64,000 nucleotides of DNA from CAZMNY01 sp964567745 (GCA_964567745.1 CAZMNY010000015.1:1-64000), one strand, 5' to 3'; positions 8,441-17,202 are shown, numbered from the stretch's first letter. Notes: generated by a model not told the origin, from the letters alone. A program made the numbers and translations.

Positions 8441-10402
8441 ATGTCATATCTTGCGCAACCCAGCTCCGGATCTCTTCAATTTGTTCGTTCGATCTACGCC
8501 GTCCTGCTTGGACTTGTCTATCTCGCTTCTGCCTCCGTCGCATTGGGCGATCCGCCAATCAACGGTTTGACCGACGCCGAGAAACGAGGCGGATGGCGAG
8601 CGATATTTGACGGCAAGACGACGGCCGGCTGGCGAAACTACAAGAAGGAATCCATCTCGGACGGTTGGGGCGTCGAGCAAGGCGCGCTGACTCGGAAGGG
8701 CAGAGGCGCCGGGGACATTGTCAGCGAGTCGCAGTACGACAACTTCGAATTGTCGCTGGAGTACAAGATCTCGCCCGGCGGCAATAGCGGCATCATGTTC
8801 CACGTCACGGAAGACGCCAATCGCCCTTGGCACACAGGGCCGGAAATTCAAATCCAAGACAACGTCAAAGGACATGACCCTCAGCTTTCCGGATGGCTTT
8901 ATCAGCTCTACAAGCCGAATTGGGCCAAGCGGTTTGAGAAGCAAGTAGGCCGTACGTCGCCGGAAATCGTCGATGCAACTCGACCCGCTGGCCAATGGAA
9001 TCATGTCTATCTGCGAGTCTGCAAAGACCAGTCGGAAGTGGTCGTCAATGGCGTCAGCTATTACTACTTTCACAAGGGGAGCGACGACTGGAACAAACGC
9101 GTTGCTGCGAGCAAGTTTTCGAAATTTCCGAAATTCGGCAAGAACGAAAAGGGCCACATTTGTTTGCAGGATCACGGCAACCAAGTCGCCTACCGCAATA
9201 TCAAAGTGCGTGAGATTGCCGCGGATGGGAGCGTTGCTAATCCGATCGATCAGCAGCTAAAGCTGAAATCGGCCGTGGCGTTTCCCAACGTCAAATGGGC
9301 CAACTGGGATACGGGCGAAGAGACCGGGAGAATCAGGCCGCTGAGGCCGATGGTGCTGACCTATTCGGACAAATCGGACAAGCGAGTCTTTGTGGCTATG
9401 CAAGGCGGAGACATTCACGTCTTGCCGTTCGATGACAACGCCACGAAGTCGAAAGTGTATTTGGACCTGCGCTCGAAAGTTATGCCCTGGTCGAGCAAAA
9501 ATGAAGAGGGCCTGCTCGGCTTCGCATTTCATCCGAAATTCAAACAGAACGGCGAATGCTTCGTCTACTATTCGTCGAAGGAAAAACCCCGCACCTCGAT
9601 CGTGTCGCGTTTCCGAGTCTCGAAAGACGACCCGGATCGCGCTGACCCGCAGGAAGAGGTCGTGATGGTGATCCCTCAGCCCTATGCGAATCACAATGGC
9701 GGTTCGATCGCTTTCGGTCCCGACGGCTACCTCTACATCGGATTGGGAGACGGAGGCGGTCGGAACGATCCGCTCGGCCACGGGCAGAATTTGGGATCTT
9801 GGATGGGGTCCATCCTGCGAATCGATGTCGACAAGTCGTCGAAGAGGAATAGGTATTCGATCCCCACAGGCAATCCGTTCGCTGGCAAGCCGGGTGTGAA
9901 GCCGGAGATCTTCGCCTACGGTTTTCGCAACATCTGGCGTCTTTCGTTCGATCGCAAGACGGGCGACCTTTGGGCCGCCGATGTTGGCCAAGACCTTTGG
10001 GAAGAGATCAATATTGTGCAGGCTGGAGGCAATTACGGCTGGAGCATTCGCGAGGCCGCCTATGGATTCAATAACAACAAACCGAACACCGGCGCCAAAC
10101 CGCTTGAGCCGATTTGGGAATACGACCATCGCGTCGGAAAGTCCATCACCGGTGGATACGTTTATCGCGGCAACCGTTTACCCGAACTACAAGGTTGCTA
10201 TCTGTACGCCGACTACGTGTCGGGGCGGATTTGGGCGCTGAAGATCGATTCGAAGACGGGCCGCGCTGTCGCAAACTATGGACTGCGCGAAAATGGTTTA
10301 CCTGTGCTGGCGTTTGGCGAAGATCAGAATGGCGAGGTCTATTACTTCGTCGCTGCGCTCAACGGCCAATGTATCTACCGTTTTGAACCGGAGTCGCCCT
10401 AA
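8441..10402 (+). CDS. Exported DUF1080 domain fused to PQQ-dependent sugar dehydrogenase-like propeller
   Basis: The 653-residue product has a signal peptide (SIYAVLLGLVYLASASVALG). Residues about 50-235 are a DUF1080 (3-keto-disaccharide hydrolase, LamG/GH16-like) domain, with W.AIFDGKT..GWRNYKK, GGNSGIMFHV, GPEIQIQD and ICLQDHG. Residues about 265-650 are a glucose/sorbosone dehydrogenase-type propeller, with EEGLLGFAFHPKF, NHNGGSIAFGPDGYLYIGLGDGG, YGFRNIWRLSFD and GGNYGWS. The fusion suggests a periplasmic oxidoreductase tethered to a carbohydrate-binding or -cleaving module. The open frame begins at 8087, but the ATG at 8441 starts the signal peptide and has TTGAGGA upstream. No c-type haem motif (CxxCH) is present in the chain. 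Confidence 0.88.
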   Translation: MSYLAQPSSGSLQFVRSIYAVLLGLVYLASASVALGDPPINGLTDAEKRGGWRAIFDGKTTAGWRNYKKESISDGWGVEQGALTRKGRGAGDIVSESQYDNFELSLEYKISPGGNSGIMFHVTEDANRPWHTGPEIQIQDNVKGHDPQLSGWLYQLYKPNWAKRFEKQVGRTSPEIVDATRPAGQWNHVYLRVCKDQSEVVVNGVSYYYFHKGSDDWNKRVAASKFSKFPKFGKNEKGHICLQDHGNQVAYRNIKVREIAADGSVANPIDQQLKLKSAVAFPNVKWANWDTGEETGRIRPLRPMVLTYSDKSDKRVFVAMQGGDIHVLPFDDNATKSKVYLDLRSKVMPWSSKNEEGLLGFAFHPKFKQNGECFVYYSSKEKPRTSIVSRFRVSKDDPDRADPQEEVVMVIPQPYANHNGGSIAFGPDGYLYIGLGDGGGRNDPLGHGQNLGSWMGSILRIDVDKSSKRNRYSIPTGNPFAGKPGVKPEIFAYGFRNIWRLSFDRKTGDLWAADVGQDLWEEINIVQAGGNYGWSIREAAYGFNNNKPNTGAKPLEPIWEYDHRVGKSITGGYVYRGNRLPELQGCYLYADYVSGRIWALKIDSKTGRAVANYGLRENGLPVLAFGEDQNGEVYYFVAALNGQCIYRFEPESP

Positions 10403-10452
10403 CTGCTATAAACAACTCAATGCCTGGCCGACATGAATATGAGGGAAACGAC

Positions 10453-11511
10453 ATGCGGAGTCTCATTATTCGGCCAGCGGCAACGCGATCGACCGTCTAT
10501 CTCTGGATCGCGCTTTGCGTTCTTTCCCTATGCATGGGCTGCTGGACTTCAAGCGGGCCGGAGGTCGCAGTCTACGCGGCTTTGGATGCGGAGTTTTCCG
10601 AGCCAATTCTGGACGATTTCCAGGCCGCAACTCAGATCAACGTCTTGGATAATTACGACATCGAGTCGACAAAGTCGGTCGGCCTGACCAATCGTATTCG
10701 ACTCGAGAAAAATCGCCCGAGATGCGATGTGTTTTGGAACAACGAGATTCTCAACACGCTACGGCTGGCGCGCGAGGGATTGTTGGACGCATATTTGTCG
10801 CCCAATGCGGCTGACTATCCAACCGATTTCGTCTCGCCGAGTCATCATTGGGTTGGCATTGGCGCTCGTGCTCGAGTGCTGATCGTCAACAATAAACTCG
10901 TTCCAATTGACGAGCGGCCAATGTCAGTTCGCGATTTGGCCGACCCGAAATGGAAGGGCAAGTGCGGCTTGGCGATCCCGCTGTTCGGCACAACAGCGAC
11001 CCACGCCGCTGTCTTGTTCTCGGAACTTGGTGACGAGCGGGCCAAGCAGTTTATGGTTGACGTGCATGCCAATGCGAAAGTTCTCTCCGGCAACAAGCAG
11101 GTGGCGCTGGAGGTCGGCTCGGGGCAACTGGCCTGGGGGCTGACCGATACGGACGACGCGATCATTGAACGCGACAATGGGCAGGACGTCTCGTTTGTGT
11201 TTCCGGATCAAGGCGAAGGTGAGCCGGGTGCGCTTCTGATCCCCAACACGATCTGCATCATCAAAGGCGGCCCTAATCCGCTCGAAGCGAGAAGGCTCGT
11301 CGACCACCTGTTAACGCCGGAAATCGAGAACCGGCTGGCGGTTGGGGCCAGCGCTCAAATCCCGCTCGGGGCGAAAGCTACCGAGACTTCGCGCGCATTG
11401 ACCGGCGAAACGGTACGATGGATGAAGGTCGACTTTCGAGCCGCGGCCGACAAATGGGACACCGCGGCCGATTTTGTGCGCAAGACGTTTCGCTCTCCGG
11501 CCGACAACTGA
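10453..11511 (+). CDS. Solute-binding lipoprotein, family 1 (iron(III)-binding-protein-like)
   Basis: The product of 352 residues has a lipoprotein signal with Cys in LSLCMGC. It then resembles FbpA/AfuA-type family 1 extracellular solute-binding proteins: VAVYAALDAEFSEPILDDF, the hinge region CDVFWNNEILNTLRLA, DLADPKWKGKCGLA and LVDHLLTPEIENRLA. These proteins deliver ferric iron or other ligands to ABC permeases. No permease or ATPase gene lies nearby, so the partners must be elsewhere. The ATG at 10453 has GAGGG upstream and starts the signal; an earlier ATG at 10420 would add eleven residues. The tyrosine pair that binds iron in FbpA is not obvious, so the ligand is open. Confidence 0.82.
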   Translation: MRSLIIRPAATRSTVYLWIALCVLSLCMGCWTSSGPEVAVYAALDAEFSEPILDDFQAATQINVLDNYDIESTKSVGLTNRIRLEKNRPRCDVFWNNEILNTLRLAREGLLDAYLSPNAADYPTDFVSPSHHWVGIGARARVLIVNNKLVPIDERPMSVRDLADPKWKGKCGLAIPLFGTTATHAAVLFSELGDERAKQFMVDVHANAKVLSGNKQVALEVGSGQLAWGLTDTDDAIIERDNGQDVSFVFPDQGEGEPGALLIPNTICIIKGGPNPLEARRLVDHLLTPEIENRLAVGASAQIPLGAKATETSRALTGETVRWMKVDFRAAADKWDTAADFVRKTFRSPADN

Positions 11512-11512
11512 G

Positions 11513-11608
11513 CCCGCAGGCTCGGCGCGAGTAATTTGATCGCGCCAATTACCGACGACCATTAGCCACTGTTTTCGTTTAACAAGTGTGCCGCAGGCTA
11601 GGCGCGCT
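11513..11608. repeat. Two short GC-rich repeat copies
   Basis: The core ccgcaggct(c/a)ggcgcg occurs at about 11514-11529 and again at 11591-11606, each followed by a loosely complementary gcgc segment. Both lie in the 200-bp non-coding gap after the solute-binding lipoprotein. They share the gccgcaggc core with the elements at 11812-11836 and 19957-19982. Confidence 0.45.
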
Positions 11609-11811
11609 AAAGATCGAAGCGCGGAAGATGATGACAAGTAGTTCCCGCTCAGGGCACCTCCGGCAATGACAAACTAGTGCAGCGTCAACACTAAGAATTA
11701 GGATCCCAGTGTTTGTATCGTACGCCGCCAAGTCAAGTTACGCCGAAGCCAACCCCCATTTTTAGAGTTGACGCGGCACTAGGCAACCGACCAACCGAAT
11801 TCGTGCCGCCA

Positions 11812-11836
11812 GGCAGCCTCGCCTGCGGCAACGGGT
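11812..11836 (-). repeat. Dispersed GC-rich repeat, inverted copy
   Basis: The reverse complement of this stretch matches 19957-19982 at all but one substitution and one inserted base. Both copies are non-coding. This copy lies just upstream of the metalloprotease-like lipoprotein gene and argues against the upstream frame (11713-11865) being translated. Confidence 0.6.
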
Positions 11837-11865
11837 TAAACGAAATTTCAAGAGACAGGAATTCG

Positions 11866-13509
11866 ATGGCCCCACAAAGCAATACTGTGAGAGACCAGGC
11901 AACCGGATGGGGGCGGAGACGATTCACGCCGTATCAAGTGGTTGCCGTTTGGACCATCTTATCCGTTGTTTCGCTTTCGCTTGGCGGCTGTAGCGGAGGC
12001 CGAAGGCCAGAGACCGCAGCCAAACCCGCGAATACGGGCAGTCCGAAAAACCGCGGGGCAAATAACTCGTCCAAGAAGCCCAGGTCGGCGAACCAACCAA
12101 GCGAGAAAAAGCAAGCGTCTAGTACGACGTCGCCGAAGCAGCAAGAGAAGACGTCAGGCAAGACTGAGTTTGACGAGGCGTTTCCAGACGATGGAAAGGC
12201 GGAGCCGAGTGGCACGGGCGGAGGGCCGGATTCAGAACAGGGCCTCGGGCCAGAGCGAACAAGTCCAGCGCCTCGAGCGGAACCGCCCCTGTCGGCCGCC
12301 GAGGCGACAGCGTTGGGGCTGCGACGTTTAGATGGCAAGCACCTGATTCTCTACACCGATTTGCCGTCACACCCGACGGTTGATGAGTTGCCGCATGTGT
12401 TCGACCTCGCCGTTCCTCAGTGGTGCAAGTATTTTCAAACGCCGGTCGACGAGGCGAAGGACTGGCGGCTGATCGGGTCGCTGATTGTCGACAAAGCGCG
12501 ATTCGTTCGAGCGAGTTTGCTGCCGGTGCAGCTGCCTCCTTTCCTACATGGCTTTCAACAAGGAAGCGAACTCTGGTTGTACGAGCAGCCGACGACCTAT
12601 TATCGCCGGCACTTGTTGTTGCACGAGGGCGTCCACGGGTTCATGAACTGGCGTTTCCGCGGTTGCGGGCCGCCGTGGTACATGGAAGGGATGGCGGAGT
12701 TGCTTGCGACGCACCAGTGGCGCGACGGCAAGCTGACCAGTCGGTATTCGCCTCGTTCGCGCGAAGAGGCGCCGCACTGGGCTCGAGTCCGCATTGTTCA
12801 GGACGATTACAAAGCGGGTCGAGGTTTGCCGGTCGACGAGGTGTTGGCCTATGGTCCGCGAGCCCACTTGAAAGTTGAACCGTACGGATGGTCCTGGGCT
12901 GCGGCGAGTTTCTTTGATCAACATCCCTCGTATCAAGCTCGCTTTCGTGCGATGCCCAAACATGCGAACGACAACGGTCCTTTCTTTAACGAACAGTTCG
13001 TCCACGAAATCGGCCGCGACCGCGCCAAGCTCGACATCGAGTGGCAGGTTTACATTGATGACATGCAGTACGGTTACGATGTGGCACGATCGGCAATCGA
13101 CTTCCGCGAATCGGCGCCGCTGCCGGATGCTGGCGGTGAAGTTCAGATTTCTTCCGAACAAGGTTGGCAATCGAGCGGTTTCGAATTGAAGGCTGGCGTC
13201 AAGTATCGCGTGACCGCTCGCGGCCAATTTCAAATCGCCAAAGACTCCGCCGTCTGGCCGTCGGAAGCTGACGGCGTGACGATTCGTTACCATCGCAAAC
13301 GCCCGCTGGGCTGTCTGCTCGGAACCGTTCTGAACAGCAACGAACGAAGCTCAGAACCGACGCCTCTAGTCAATCCGATTCGCCTCGGTAGCGACGGTCT
13401 GATTTCGCCCGATCGCGACGGCGATCTCTACCTTCAACTCAACGACTCGCCCGCCGAACGCAACGACAATCTCGGCGGCGTCACCGTACGAGTCGAACGG
13501 CTCGAGTGA
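11866..13509 (+). CDS. Gluzincin-like lipoprotein with C-terminal lectin-like domain
   Basis: The 547-residue product starts with a TM/lipobox segment (VVSLSLGGC, Cys42). A low-complexity Lys/Pro/Ser/Gly linker follows (about 43-140). The catalytic-type region has HEGVH at 253-257 and WYMEGMAELLA with Glu274, which fits the HExxH...E zinc site of gluzincin peptidases. Residues about 425-547 resemble PA-IL/LecA-type calcium lectins: KAGVKYRVTARGQF, SPDRDGDLYLQLND and DNLGG. The chosen ATG at 11866 has AGGA upstream; the frame is open to 11713 but crosses a dispersed repeat. A surface peptidase that binds galactose-like sugars is a reasonable inference. The HExxH spacing resembles two further proteins in this window. 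Confidence 0.75.
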   Translation: MAPQSNTVRDQATGWGRRRFTPYQVVAVWTILSVVSLSLGGCSGGRRPETAAKPANTGSPKNRGANNSSKKPRSANQPSEKKQASSTTSPKQQEKTSGKTEFDEAFPDDGKAEPSGTGGGPDSEQGLGPERTSPAPRAEPPLSAAEATALGLRRLDGKHLILYTDLPSHPTVDELPHVFDLAVPQWCKYFQTPVDEAKDWRLIGSLIVDKARFVRASLLPVQLPPFLHGFQQGSELWLYEQPTTYYRRHLLLHEGVHGFMNWRFRGCGPPWYMEGMAELLATHQWRDGKLTSRYSPRSREEAPHWARVRIVQDDYKAGRGLPVDEVLAYGPRAHLKVEPYGWSWAAASFFDQHPSYQARFRAMPKHANDNGPFFNEQFVHEIGRDRAKLDIEWQVYIDDMQYGYDVARSAIDFRESAPLPDAGGEVQISSEQGWQSSGFELKAGVKYRVTARGQFQIAKDSAVWPSEADGVTIRYHRKRPLGCLLGTVLNSNERSSEPTPLVNPIRLGSDGLISPDRDGDLYLQLNDSPAERNDNLGGVTVRVERLE

Positions 13510-13513
13510 AGCA

Positions 13514-13546
13514 CCAACGAGCTTGCTCGTTCGGTGAATCAGATTC
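13514..13546 (+). repeat. 33-bp dispersed repeat, copy 2
   Basis: Exact reverse complement of 142-174. It starts five bases after the stop codon of the lipoprotein gene and contains the acgagc-tt-gctcgt palindrome, so it may form a hairpin at the 3' end of that transcript. Confidence 0.75.
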
Positions 13547-13562
13547 AACGCTAAAAGAAACT

Positions 13563-13597
13563 CCACTGCGGCTGGAAGCGCTGGAAGCCCCAGCCAC
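13563..13597 (+). repeat. Dispersed 'ctggaagccccagc' repeat
   Basis: The stretch contains ccactgcggctggaag, then an extra nine bases that repeat cgctggaag, then ccccagccac. Without the nine bases it matches the reverse complement of 16893-16915 and resembles 27631-27655. It lies between two converging genes. The bases after it (13610-13640) resemble short oligo repeats (cctgtcgatcctgtct) and hold no gene. Confidence 0.55.
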
Positions 13598-13711
13598 GAA
13601 AGACCGCCTTCATTCTTATCCTGTCGATCCTGTCTCCTCTTTTTTCGCGGTCCTCCGCATGCTGACGTTGGTGCCGTCCGACAATCGACATTTCCCGCAG
13701 TCGGCGACAGG

Positions 13712-14467
13712 TTACGGCCGAGTGCAAACGGCGACCCAGCCGTTGGCTCGCAGCGAAGGGAAGAGTCGCGGGGCTCGAATGGCTCGATCACGAGCTAAGG
13801 CGAGGGGGATGATTTGGTCGACTTGAAAACCAGCTTCCACCAAATCGCGTTTCAGTTCTCGCCTGCGAAACACATGCAGGAACATGTTCGAGACGCCACG
13901 ATAATGAAAGTACTTATCGCCTGTTTCAAATTCGCGATCCCACAGTCGCCATAAGAGACTTCGGAGCACCCAGCGGATGCCCTGATGGTCGTACAGGTTG
14001 AACCAAAAATTGTGAACGTGCAGCACCAGCCGACCTCCGGGCTTAAGCGTGCGAGCGACATGGGCCAGGGCCAGTCGACGCGCGGCGGCCGTCCGAATCA
14101 TTCCGAGCGTGCTAAAGAGGCACATCGCGTGATCGATGCTTGAGTCGCTCAGGCAATCGAGCTGAACCAAGTTGGCTCGAAGGCACTGAATGTCGAGTTC
14201 GTCGAGATCGGCTTTCTCTTGGACAATCTCCAACATCGACTGAGACAGGTCGATCGCCAGGCCGCGGAAACCGTTGCGGCAAAGCGACACTAAAGCGCGT
14301 CCCGTGCCGCAGCCCAAATCGGCCACCAGCCCGCCGGCTTGCCCGCTGCGTATCGCGTCGAGCACAAGCGGCTCGTCGAAATCAAAGAGGCTGTTGTGGG
14401 CGAAGTAGTCGTCGTAGTCCTCAGCAATCGCGTCGTTGTGGATATAGTCCCAAAGTCCGCGGGTCAT
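13712..14467 (-). CDS. Class I SAM-dependent methyltransferase
   Basis: The 251-residue soluble product has the motif I DLGCGTG at 50-56, an acidic motif II (GLAIDLSQSML) and a later LKPGGRLVLHVHNFW strand, all typical of class I Rossmann-fold methyltransferases that use S-adenosylmethionine. The N-terminus (WDYIHNDAIAEDYDDYF) is like the substrate-lid helix of methyltransferase 11/25 family members. The acceptor is unknown. It converges with the upstream lipoprotein gene and is divergent from gap. Confidence 0.85.
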   Translation of the reverse strand: MTRGLWDYIHNDAIAEDYDDYFAHNSLFDFDEPLVLDAIRSGQAGGLVADLGCGTGRALVSLCRNGFRGLAIDLSQSMLEIVQEKADLDELDIQCLRANLVQLDCLSDSSIDHAMCLFSTLGMIRTAAARRLALAHVARTLKPGGRLVLHVHNFWFNLYDHQGIRWVLRSLLWRLWDREFETGDKYFHYRGVSNMFLHVFRRRELKRDLVEAGFQVDQIIPLALARDRAIRAPRLFPSLRANGWVAVCTRP

Positions 14468-14793
14468 CCCTTGCGGATGTTGCCACTGGGCGGGAGGGCG
14501 ATGGTGGGGCGATTTGTTTTGGATTGAACAACTCGAGTTGTAGAGTCGGAAAGGTAGGCGATTTGTTGCGGGTGAATCGCAAGCGTTAGTCTGGCCGTTT
14601 CGGTTGTCTCATTACCCTCAAAGGAATCGCTCGCGATTGTTTCTCTCTCGCAGGCAAACTCAACTGCACGTTCTGCCTGCTCAACGCCGGCTTGCTCGCC
14701 CAATTGCCTTCGCTCCGCCTAGGCGCCGTGATGGGGCAACTTTATAATCTGGGGTTCAAATGAATAGTCAGAAACGCCTGAGGAGAAACTGTC
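14468..14793 (+). promoter_or_regulatory. gap upstream region with TATAAT box
   Basis: This 326-bp divergent spacer lies between the methyltransferase and gap. A perfect TATAAT is at 14743-14748, 45 bp upstream of the GTG of gap; no good -35 hexamer lies 16-18 bases upstream of it. GAGGAGA precedes the start codon. Nothing else was recognised. Confidence 0.5.
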
Positions 14794-15819
14794 GTGGCAA
14801 TACGCGTAGCAATTAACGGATTTGGCCGAATCGGCCGCCTAACGTTCCGTAACTTGATGGCCCGTTCGGACGAATTCGAAGTCGTCGCGGTCAACGATCT
14901 TACCGACAACTACTCGCTTGCCACGCTGCTCAAATACGACAGCACTCACGGTCGTTACGCGGCCGACGTCAGCCATGACGACCAACATCTTATCGTCAAC
15001 GGGCAAAATATTCTCGCCCTCTCCGAGCGGAGTCCTGCCGAGCTGCCTTGGGGCGACTTGGACGTCGACGTCGTCATCGAGAGCACAGGCATCTTTACGG
15101 CGCGAGCCACCGATGATCGAGCGGGTTACGATTCGCACCTGCAAGCCGGCGCTAAGAAAGTTGTTCTCAGCGCACCGGCCAAAGATGGCGCCGACTTGAC
15201 CGTCGTTCTGGGAGTAAACGACGAGCAACTCTCTGGCGACATGAAGTGCGTTTCCAACGCAAGTTGCACGACCAACTGCCTGGCACCCGTCGCTAAGGTG
15301 CTCAACGATTCGTTCGGAATCGAATCGGGTTTGATGACAACGGTCCACGCTTACACGAACGACCAGCGTCTGCAGGACATGCCGCACGGCGACATGTATC
15401 GAGCTCGCTCGGCGGCTCAGAACATCATTCCGACTTCGACCGGCGCCGCCAAGGCTGTCGGTCTTGTGATCCCGGCGCTCGACGGCAAACTGACCGGTAT
15501 CGCGATGCGAGTTCCCGTGCCGACCGGAAGCGTCGTCGACCTGGTCGTCAATCTCTCGCAAGACGTGACCGAGGCGAGCATCAACGAAGCGATCAAGGCC
15601 GCCGCCGAAGGGCCGATGAAGGGCGTTCTCTCCTACACCGAGGATCCGATCGTTTCGACCGACATCATCGACGATGACCACAGCTCAATCTTCGCCGCAG
15701 ACTTCACCCAAGTGCTCGGTGGAACCGGCCGCATGGCGAAAGTCGTCAGCTGGTACGACAACGAATGGGGTTACAGCTGCCGCACCGCCGACTTGGTCGC
15801 CAAATTCGGCGCCATGTAA
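14794..15819 (+). CDS. gap: Glyceraldehyde-3-phosphate dehydrogenase, type I
   Basis: The 341-residue product catalyses the NAD-dependent oxidative phosphorylation of glyceraldehyde 3-phosphate in glycolysis and the reverse step in gluconeogenesis. It has the NAD-binding start INGFGRIGRLTFRN, Asp35 in VAVNDL, which favours NAD, and the active site ASCTTNC with Cys158. The phosphate-site region VHAYTNDQR and the C-terminal WYDNEWGYSCR are also present. The length is normal for the family. The GTG start has GAGGAGA upstream. A clean TATAAT lies in the spacer before it. It appears to be a single-gene unit; no pgk or tpi follows. Confidence 0.97.
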   Translation: MAIRVAINGFGRIGRLTFRNLMARSDEFEVVAVNDLTDNYSLATLLKYDSTHGRYAADVSHDDQHLIVNGQNILALSERSPAELPWGDLDVDVVIESTGIFTARATDDRAGYDSHLQAGAKKVVLSAPAKDGADLTVVLGVNDEQLSGDMKCVSNASCTTNCLAPVAKVLNDSFGIESGLMTTVHAYTNDQRLQDMPHGDMYRARSAAQNIIPTSTGAAKAVGLVIPALDGKLTGIAMRVPVPTGSVVDLVVNLSQDVTEASINEAIKAAAEGPMKGVLSYTEDPIVSTDIIDDDHSSIFAADFTQVLGGTGRMAKVVSWYDNEWGYSCRTADLVAKFGAM

Positions 15820-16120
15820 GCACGCCTTAGTGTGGCACCGTGGCGCGGGTGACGATTTGTCCGGAAGAGCTGTCCTCTATGCGTCATTCTTTTCGTGTCT
15901 TGTAAGTGCTTTTCGTGGACAACTCGTTTGACGAGAGAGGGACGAGCCGCGAAAAGCACGAGAATCGACGAAGAGAAGAGATGACCAATCGTCACATCGG
16001 GCCATGCAGCGTATTGGCGCGTTAGCTCTTCAACCCGATTCAGCAGCACGAGGCAGGCGGGATCAGCTTAGCCGCCAAATCGCAACCTTGCTTTGGCGAG
16101 CCAGTAGCGACGAAGAGTCG
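15820..16120. repeat. Inverted 'gtgcttttcgtgg' repeat pair in a gene-free stretch
   Basis: Bases about 15887-15920 (ttcttttcgtg...gtgcttttcgtgg) and 15941-15970 (gacgagccgcgaaaagcac...) are imperfect reverse complements of each other, so the RNA could fold into a long hairpin beyond the gap stop codon. The second arm also matches 20076-20105 in about 27 of 30 bases. The rest of this 301-bp region shows no gene. Confidence 0.55.
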
Positions 16121-16735
16121 TTACCAGCATTGTTCATGGCAGACTTTTTCCCAGCTAGCCCGGATCTTGTTGAGTTTTCGCTCGACGGCCCGCAGGTTAA
16201 TGTTCAACTCTTCGGCGAGTTCTACGTTGGTAAAGCCTGCCAACTTGCCAGCTGCAATTCGTCTCTCAATAGGGCAGTTGAGACCGTCGAGCCGCATCGC
16301 GAGCTGCTCTTGCAACTCAGCTGCCTCTTGCGGAGAAGGGCTGTTATGGGCAACGACGTCGGCAAGAGCCGGTTCGGATCCAGCCGCGAATTGCAGCTGA
16401 TCGATTACCTGGCCGTCGCCGCGCTTTTTCGCGTGAACGCGGCGGCGTTGCTCGATTGCCTTTCGTGAGGTCAACGCCCCCAAGACCTGCCAAAGGTCTT
16501 GTCGGTCTTGAAGTCGTGGAAATGAACCACGAAGGGCACCATCTAGAAACAGCCTAAAGGCCTCGACGGTAACGTCTTCCTCATCCTCAACGCCACGTGG
16601 TGAATCACCCAATTGACGTTTGGCTAAACTTGTCAGGCGAAAAAGATAGCGATCCTAGAGTTTCTGGGCGGCGCTACTATCACCCTCTTTTACCTGTCGT
16701 AGCCAACGGGAAACTGAATGATCATTCGATGGCAT
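16121..16735 (-). pseudogene. ECF RNA polymerase sigma factor with in-frame amber stop
   Basis: From the ATG at 16735 the frame reads like a planctomycete ECF sigma factor (about 204 residues): MPSNDHSVSRWLRQVKEGD, then SSAAQKL, a TAG, then DRYLFRLTSLAKRQLGDSPR. The TAG at 16655-16657 falls exactly where family members have Trp (QKLW.RY), so a single TGG to TAG change explains it. The remainder has region 2 (GVEDEEDVTVEAFRLFL) and a region 4 helix-turn-helix (FTNVELAEELNINLRAVERKLNKIR). A shorter start near 16612 would give 163 residues lacking regions 2.1-2.2, which should not work as a sigma factor. No kinase or anti-sigma gene is adjacent. Readthrough or a sequencing error are alternatives. 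Confidence 0.8.
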
Positions 16736-17202
16736 GGCCAGGTAAGAATCTGCCCGCTACCTGTTAACTCGCAATCGATGCCGCCGACCCGCCATCATTC
16801 GAGAAAAAAGTCAAAATTTGTTTCGAGGCGTACAGCAACTGCGTCGTAGATGGCTTCGCCAGAAGATAGGGCACACGCTCGAGGACGCTCGTGCTGGGGC
16901 TTCCAGCCGCAGTGGATTTGTTTTAGCCTCGCGTCGAAGAATCGCCCAGTTAGGCGATGGTGTCCACGCGGCGTGTCGCCCATTGACCTGCGACTGGAAA
17001 CGCTGGAAGCCAGACGCGTCGAAGATGGTTACGTCTTGGGGGCCTTGCTGTATTGAATTCCCAATTCCCGTTTTGAAATGGCGCGCTTCGGCCTCTCCCA
17101 GACCCTCACGCGTCGGGGAGAGGCGGCAAGTGGTTGCGCAACGATTGAATCAACAGTCCGCAACCTCGATGAGGTCTTTGGATTGCGGACGGTTGGGCAC
17201 CA
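16736..17202. repeat. Gene-free stretch with dispersed repeats and a 3' hairpin
   Basis: This 467-bp region holds a copy of the ctggggcttccag repeat at 16893-16915 and an inverted relative (ctggaaacgctggaagccag) near 16994-17013. A hairpin has arms cctctccc at 17092-17099 and ggggagagg at 17115-17123, and lies downstream of the oxidoreductase gene on the minus strand, where it may act in transcript ending. No frame here is protein-like. Confidence 0.5.

Noticed and set aside
9257..10129. Long minus-strand open frame inside the DUF1080 fusion gene
   Set aside because: The plus-strand product has clear domain motifs; the antisense product has none.
14464..14703. Short minus-strand frame upstream of gap
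   Set aside because: It would overlap the methyltransferase start and has no recognisable content; the region better fits a divergent promoter.
14839..15681. Minus-strand frame inside gap
   Set aside because: It is antisense to an unmistakable glyceraldehyde-3-phosphate dehydrogenase.
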